From contig NZ_JABJWH010000005.1 of NCBI RefSeq assembly GCF_015265435.1, forward strand, positions 1 to 64,000: 64,000 nucleotides of DNA, in the 5' to 3' direction. The notes under the pieces were generated by a model. That model saw nothing but the letters and a program-made list of their open reading frames with translations. It was not told the DNA's origin and searched no databases. Position numbers and translations under genes: made by a program. The DNA comes from Alloalcanivorax profundimaris. GTDB lineage: Bacteria; Pseudomonadota; Gammaproteobacteria; Pseudomonadales; Alcanivoracaceae. Each line of letters begins with the position of its first letter. Within the stretch, counting starts at the first letter, position 1. Shown piece by piece: positions 61,401 through 64,000 of the stretch.

Positions 61401-64000
61401 CCCATACCCGGGCCAAACTGGATGAGGATGGCGGAGGCCTCTACCTGCGTAACTTCACCTGTGGGGCTACCCGGAATGACTGGCGAACGGGAAATGAAGC
61501 CTGTGACAACGGCTCGATTCATTACTTCCGCTTTGGCTCCCAGGCCTACGACGACGTCATCGATCCGTCCTCCGAGGACGTACAATCAGTCCTCTCCTCC
61601 GCCGGTAATCTGACCATCAACGCGGACGTGCTGCGCAATGAATACAGCACCCTCGCCGCCGCCGGCGATCTTCACCTTGAGGGCGGCCGTCTCATTAACA
61701 AGGCGGTGGAGTTGAAACGTCATGCCTCCCTGAGCACTGGCCGCCGCGATTGGCACAATGCTGGTGATGCGCCCAACCCGGGCGCGGGCATGGTGAGAAC
61801 GGATACGCAGCCTATCAGCGTCGATCTGGGCGAACAGGTGGCCAGTGTGATCTCCGCCGGCGGCAACGTGACCCTGGATTTTCAGGAAGAGGCGGGCAAC
61901 TACACCGAGGAGCGCTTCGACCAGGAAGTGGTCTTCGACGACGGCGATTATCAGGACGAGGACGGCGGCGGCAGCGCCGGCGGTGGCGGGGAAGAGGGCG
62001 GCGACTCGCCCGGGCCGGTGTCCTGGGATCTCAGCGACGACAGCCGGGTCATCGACACCCTCAACGCCGGCCTGCGCGACATCCTCGACAACCGCAGCAG
62101 CCTCTACACCGTGGTGGACGACGCCGACCACCCCTATCTGATCGAAACCAACCCGCTGTTCGCTTCCCTGGATGGCTTCCTCGGCTCGGACTACCTGCTC
62201 GACCGCCTGAACACCGACCCGGACCGGCAACTGCGCCGCCTCGGTGACAGCTACTACGAAACCCAACTGGTCCGCGACGCCATCCTCGCCGCCACCGGTC
62301 GCCGCTTCCTGGACGCCGACGTCCAATCCGACCAGCAGCAATACCAGCGCCTGATGGACAACGCCCTCTCCGAAGCGCAACGGCTGGAGCTGTCCATGGG
62401 CGTGGCGCTCACCGCCGAACAGGTGGGCAACCTGCGCCAGGATCTGGTGTGGATGGAAGAGCGCCAGGTGGACGGCCACGCCGTGCTGGTGCCGGTGCTC
62501 TACCTGGCCCCGGGCAGCAGCCGGCTCACCGCCGAAGGCGCGGTGATCGCCGGTGACACCATCAACGTGCGCGCCGGCGGCCTCGGCAACAGCGGCATCA
62601 TCGCCGCCGCCAACGGCCTCAATGTACAGGCCGGCAACAAAGGCGTGGTGAACCTGGAAGGTACCTTGCAAGCGGGCACCGGCCTGGCCATCGATTCCCT
62701 CGGCGACGTCAAGAACCAGAGCGGTACCGTCCGCGCCGGCCAGGTCTCGATCCGCAGTCAGGGCGACATCGTCAATGAGTCCTGGACCGAGCAAGTAGTC
62801 ACCGAGTGGGACCACGGCACCCATCGCCGCACCGACCACGGTGACGCCGGCCTGATCCAGGCCGCCGACACCGTTTCCCTGGACGCCGGCCGCGACATCG
62901 TCGTCACCGGCAGCCGCGTCCAGGGCGACGCCGTGGGCCTCAACGCCGGCGGTGACGTGCGCATCGAAAGCCAGACCCTGGAACGGGGCTTCGACGGCCG
63001 CGCCAACGGCGGCCGCTACCAGACCCAGACCATCGAGCAGATCGCCAGCCAGGTGGACGCCACCGGCGACCTGCTGATCAGCGCTGGCGGCAACATCGGT
63101 GTCACCGCCTCCGACGTCAGCGCCGGCGGCAGCGCCAGCCTGGCCGCCGGCGGCGACGTCATCATCCAGTCCGCCGCCAACCGCGACTACGAAAACTACC
63201 ACCGCGAAACCAGCCACGAAGAAAAACAATACACCCACGACACTGTCCGCCAACGCAAAGCCAGCGTCAGCGCCGGCGACGATCTGCGCATCGACGCCGG
63301 CCGCGACCTGCTGGTGGCCGGCAGCGACCTGAGCAGCGGCGACGACATGGGCCTCGCCGCCGGCGGCAGCATCGCCTTCCTGGCCACCCAGGACCGCGAC
63401 TACCACTTCTCCATGAGCGAGAAAGACGGCGACTACGGCGCGCACAGCTTCAAGCGGGACGAAGTCACCCACGTGGACAACGTCACCAGCACCGCCACCG
63501 CCGGCGGCGACCTCACCCTGACCAGCGGCGGTGACCAGCTCTACCAGGCCGCCCGCCTGGAAAGCGGCGGTGACACCACCCTGAAAAGCGGCGGCCACAT
63601 CACCTTCGAATCGGTGAAGGACCTGGTCCAGGAAAGCCACGAAAAAAGCCAGGGCGACCTGGCCTGGCAGAAGATGGAAGGCGAAGGCTTCACCGACGAA
63701 ACCCTCCGCCAAACCGAAATCGTCGCCGCCGGCAACCTGGCCATCGACGCCGCCGAAGGCCTCCACATCGACGTCAAACAAGTGGACCAGCAAACCGTCG
63801 AGCAAATGATCGACGGCATGGCCGCCGAAAACCCGGACCTGGCCTGGATGAAGGACGCCTACCAACGCGGCGACGTGGATTGGCGCCAGGTCCGCGAACT
63901 CCACGACAGCTGGGAATACAGCAGCCAGGGCATGGGCCCCGCCACCGCCCTGGCGGTGACCATCGTGGTCACCGCAATGACCGCCGGCGCAGGCGCGGCA
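58394..64000 (+). CDS. cdiA: CdiA-type two-partner secretion exoprotein (N-terminal 1869 residues, open at window end)
   Basis: The frame runs unbroken from ATG 58394 to the window edge. An extended signal peptide (about 1-40) precedes the TPS haemagglutinin domain with NPNL (105-108) and NPNGI (145-149), plus Cys151/Cys154. FHA-1 repeats with LDNSG/LDNQG units follow (about 330-840), then an AT-richer non-repeat domain (about 855-1065), an acidic Gly-rich linker (1181-1205), a conserved ETNPLFASLDGFLGSDYLL block (from 1251) and FHA-2 repeats (about 1375-1800). The last visible residues resemble the start of the pretoxin DUF637 region. Toxin tip and immunity gene are outside. Confidence 0.88.
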   Translation, partial: MNTQSWRACTSNSNAHGRARRGLVYGLSLLLIWQPLLAAADGVTPTRGATDRAGNGVPVVNIRNPNGAGVSQNFYQDFNVDERGLILNNGRQLSRTELAGYIEANPNLRNGSAKVILNEVIGANPSALHGYLEVGGAKADIVVANPNGISCQGCGFINTDHATLTTGRAIMDEDGALRAFDVQGGQVRIGEDGATTTNVDRFDLIARSVSISGEINADRLNVVAGRQQVDRESLATQAHEDDGDGPEFAIDSAALGGMYANRIRLIGNDKGVGVRLDAPVAAQNGDVTLSANGQLRFKEISASDSIQLAANDVTAEGNLVAGDRIDVQAEAYHAVAGTTSANHLKMALGSVRLDQDARWLGVEDLTLDAGTVDNQGELAGAEVTVGAEGHLDNGGQILADGQADVRGGTLDNSGTVSANGDVALSADGALRQAGSVTAGGGARLDATELTLDDGSETIANGTLAVSADTVTNQGLAHGGEQTTVTATNLEHRQGRIQSAGDVTLNVADRLDNRALVTAGSTLTVDAGELDNQGTLVAEEQLAVSVDDALINQGALQSLGDAGIEAGSLDNSGQVLAVGDLAIDTEDALANTGAVQSEGNLAVNAGGLDNDGELLTNGDLAVHTDGALTQRGQMMAGGNGTLSGGELNNDAGLISVAGDLTLEQAAITNTSTLEAGGVLTLTENVASLRNEGTVAGAQGLSLAADEIDNRAGAILRSGGNAVVTGERLTNHGLVFAAGNLALQVDELLNERAAQASGQDGTLGAAGDVLFQGERLINRDGALIGSGGAMALLASERVTNDRADIVANGNLLIAADQEQGKTGEVINHSGTITTNAGDLAIFTHSLDNSREVTLGKSDPLTIAQLMEMMQVGLVIDDITFSEDDLAFIYDPDLESSLVRFATNGAQRFRWVDYWVEEYTDYINDEMSGLLSDDDIQYIQETLRGPSWEVEIEGVWHEIFDGGGEAFGGTDTNKIRNPLAETFYLVVRVTQLLKERAPLKYQRFLAHTRAKLDEDGGGLYLRNFTCGATRNDWRTGNEACDNGSIHYFRFGSQAYDDVIDPSSEDVQSVLSSAGNLTINADVLRNEYSTLAAAGDLHLEGGRLINKAVELKRHASLSTGRRDWHNAGDAPNPGAGMVRTDTQPISVDLGEQVASVISAGGNVTLDFQEEAGNYTEERFDQEVVFDDGDYQDEDGGGSAGGGGEEGGDSPGPVSWDLSDDSRVIDTLNAGLRDILDNRSSLYTVVDDADHPYLIETNPLFASLDGFLGSDYLLDRLNTDPDRQLRRLGDSYYETQLVRDAILAATGRRFLDADVQSDQQQYQRLMDNALSEAQRLELSMGVALTAEQVGNLRQDLVWMEERQVDGHAVLVPVLYLAPGSSRLTAEGAVIAGDTINVRAGGLGNSGIIAAANGLNVQAGNKGVVNLEGTLQAGTGLAIDSLGDVKNQSGTVRAGQVSIRSQGDIVNESWTEQVVTEWDHGTHRRTDHGDAGLIQAADTVSLDAGRDIVVTGSRVQGDAVGLNAGGDVRIESQTLERGFDGRANGGRYQTQTIEQIASQVDATGDLLISAGGNIGVTASDVSAGGSASLAAGGDVIIQSAANRDYENYHRETSHEEKQYTHDTVRQRKASVSAGDDLRIDAGRDLLVAGSDLSSGDDMGLAAGGSIAFLATQDRDYHFSMSEKDGDYGAHSFKRDEVTHVDNVTSTATAGGDLTLTSGGDQLYQAARLESGGDTTLKSGGHITFESVKDLVQESHEKSQGDLAWQKMEGEGFTDETLRQTEIVAAGNLAIDAAEGLHIDVKQVDQQTVEQMIDGMAAENPDLAWMKDAYQRGDVDWRQVRELHDSWEYSSQGMGPATALAVTIVVTAMTAGAGAA

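Noticed and set aside
58478-63904. Two long minus-strand frames (58478-60280 and 61586-63904) opposite cdiA
   Set aside because: Mirror-image repeats of the FHA units on the sense strand. No start signals or domains.

Overview
The window is a GC-rich stretch of a gammaproteobacterial chromosome. The gene order and protein sequences look most like Alcanivorax/Alloalcanivorax or a related oil-degrading or pseudomonad-type organism. This placement rests on the conserved order rpsB-tsf-pyrH-frr-uppS-cdsA-dxr-rseP-bamA-skp-lpxD-fabZ-lpxA-lpxB-rnhB-dnaE-accA-tilS-pyrG-kdsA-eno-ftsB-ispD-ispF-truD-pcm, on a Pseudomonas-type DapD, and on dispersed REP palindromes. It is inferred from protein resemblance, not from a database search.

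Layout. Positions 1-8850 hold mixed housekeeping and metabolic genes: a thioesterase, uppP and rsmJ on plus, plsB on minus, a Dyp-type peroxidase and an EamA transporter on plus, an aldehyde dehydrogenase on minus, and a small membrane protein on plus. From 16125 down to 8900 a minus-strand cluster runs map, glnD, dapC, an ArsC/Spx-like gene, dapD, dapE (nitrogen sensing and lysine/diaminopimelate synthesis). Back-to-back promoters near 16.2 kb separate it from the plus-strand block. From 16421 to about 46000 lies a nearly continuous plus-strand block for translation, envelope and lipid A assembly, isoprenoid synthesis and replication.

From about 46 kb the region becomes more variable. It holds a cation-efflux gene, a 27-bp perfect inverted repeat, an RND/MMPL exporter with an SRPBCC partner, an AraC-type regulator, a fructosamine-kinase-like gene broken by a 268-bp MITE-like element, pdxB, a small convergent gene missing from the long-ORF set, an ATP-NAD kinase-like gene and an amino-acid permease. 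The right edge carries a two-partner secretion locus of CdiB/CdiA type. Its large exoprotein is open at the window end, so the toxin tip and any immunity gene lie outside.

How the genes work together. Several steps of envelope building are represented: isoprenoid precursors (dxr, ispD, ispF), undecaprenyl phosphate synthesis and recycling (uppS, uppP and a DUF368 translocase), phospholipids (plsB, cdsA), fatty acids (accA, fabZ), lipid A and Kdo (lpxD, lpxA, lpxB, kdsA), outer-membrane protein assembly (bamA, skp, rseP) and cell wall precursors and division (dapC/D/E, ftsB, an NlpD-like activator). The most unusual items are the CdiA-type exoprotein with a compositionally distinct central domain, the MITE-disrupted kinase gene, a terminator hairpin whose U-tract touches the uppS start codon, and the rearranged pcm-nlpD neighbourhood without surE or rpoS.
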